Origin: Rhynchopus euleeides
Lineage: Eukaryota > Euglenozoa > Diplonemea > Diplonemida > Diplonemidae
Reading direction: 5' to 3'
Assembly (NCBI GenBank): GCA_963210315.1
Contig: OY723241.1
Coordinates: 868,001-932,000 of the forward strand
DNA length: 64,000 nt
The position numbers and the translations under genes were made by a program. Every line of letters starts with the position of its first letter. The first letter of the stretch is position 1. Under the pieces are notes generated by a model. The model was not told the DNA's origin. It did no database searches and saw only the letters and a program-made list of their open reading frames with translations. Of this stretch, positions 63,973 through 64,000 are shown in pieces.

Positions 63973-64000
63973 CGCCACAGGGGGGTCTGGGGGGCGGAGC
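63973..64000. repeat. GC-hairpin interspersed repeat, copy 4 (cut by window end)
   Basis: GCCACAGGGGGGTCTGGGGG GCGGAGC matches the start of copies 2 and 3 and runs off the window. Confidence 0.7.

Overview
This is a nuclear eukaryotic window, most likely from a flagellated, GC-rich single-celled organism. The evidence is spliceosomal introns (five visible donors all begin GTATG), an ER HSP70 (BiP), a CPAP/SAS-4 centriole protein, a Dispatched/Patched-like membrane protein, and a large load of eukaryotic DNA transposons. Most genes are intronless. All nine host genes, and all four transposase-like genes, read on the minus strand. Together with polypyrimidine-AG tracts shortly upstream of several start codons, this suggests long unidirectional gene arrays, as in Euglenozoa (kinetoplastids, diplonemids) or dinoflagellates. 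The lineage is an inference and is not settled by anything here. Left part (1-18.1 kb): five host genes in a row. They are a Dispatched/Patched-like RND protein (1337-4861), ER HSP70/BiP (6335-8371), a three-exon DUF3223/DCL-like protein (10329-11864), a LACTB2-like MBL-fold hydrolase (13358-14395) and a six-TM class III adenylate cyclase (15604-17772). The BiP downstream region carries a tandem segmental duplication, one copy of which has received a 98-bp foldback element. Middle part (18.3-33.8 kb): a transposon district. It holds a 1.5-kb long-TIR element, a deleted 0.8-kb pogo/Tigger-like derivative (19899-20708), a captured gene fragment, a 1323-residue hAT-like transposase with an odd USP-like N-terminus (25144-29115) and the intact autonomous pogo/Tigger-like element (30176-33617) from which the 0.8-kb copy derives. 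Right part (35.6-53.5 kb): a secreted five-module Cys-rich protein (35651-36937), an S28 serine carboxypeptidase (38210-39691), a decayed 2.9-kb TIR element of unknown family (41729-44655), CPAP/SAS-4 in three exons (47124-50015) and an alpha/beta hydrolase (52497-53471). Far right (53.6-62.4 kb): one composite 8.8-kb Mutator-like element, flanked by a perfect 9-bp target duplication and inserted 108 bp upstream of the hydrolase start codon. It contains a frameshifted MULE-type transposase, a nested MITE, a second (inverted) copy of the captured gene fragment, a 49-unit 9-bp satellite and a 463-bp-arm palindrome. The host genes do not form a pathway; the interest of the window lies in its transposons, their nesting and their origin.
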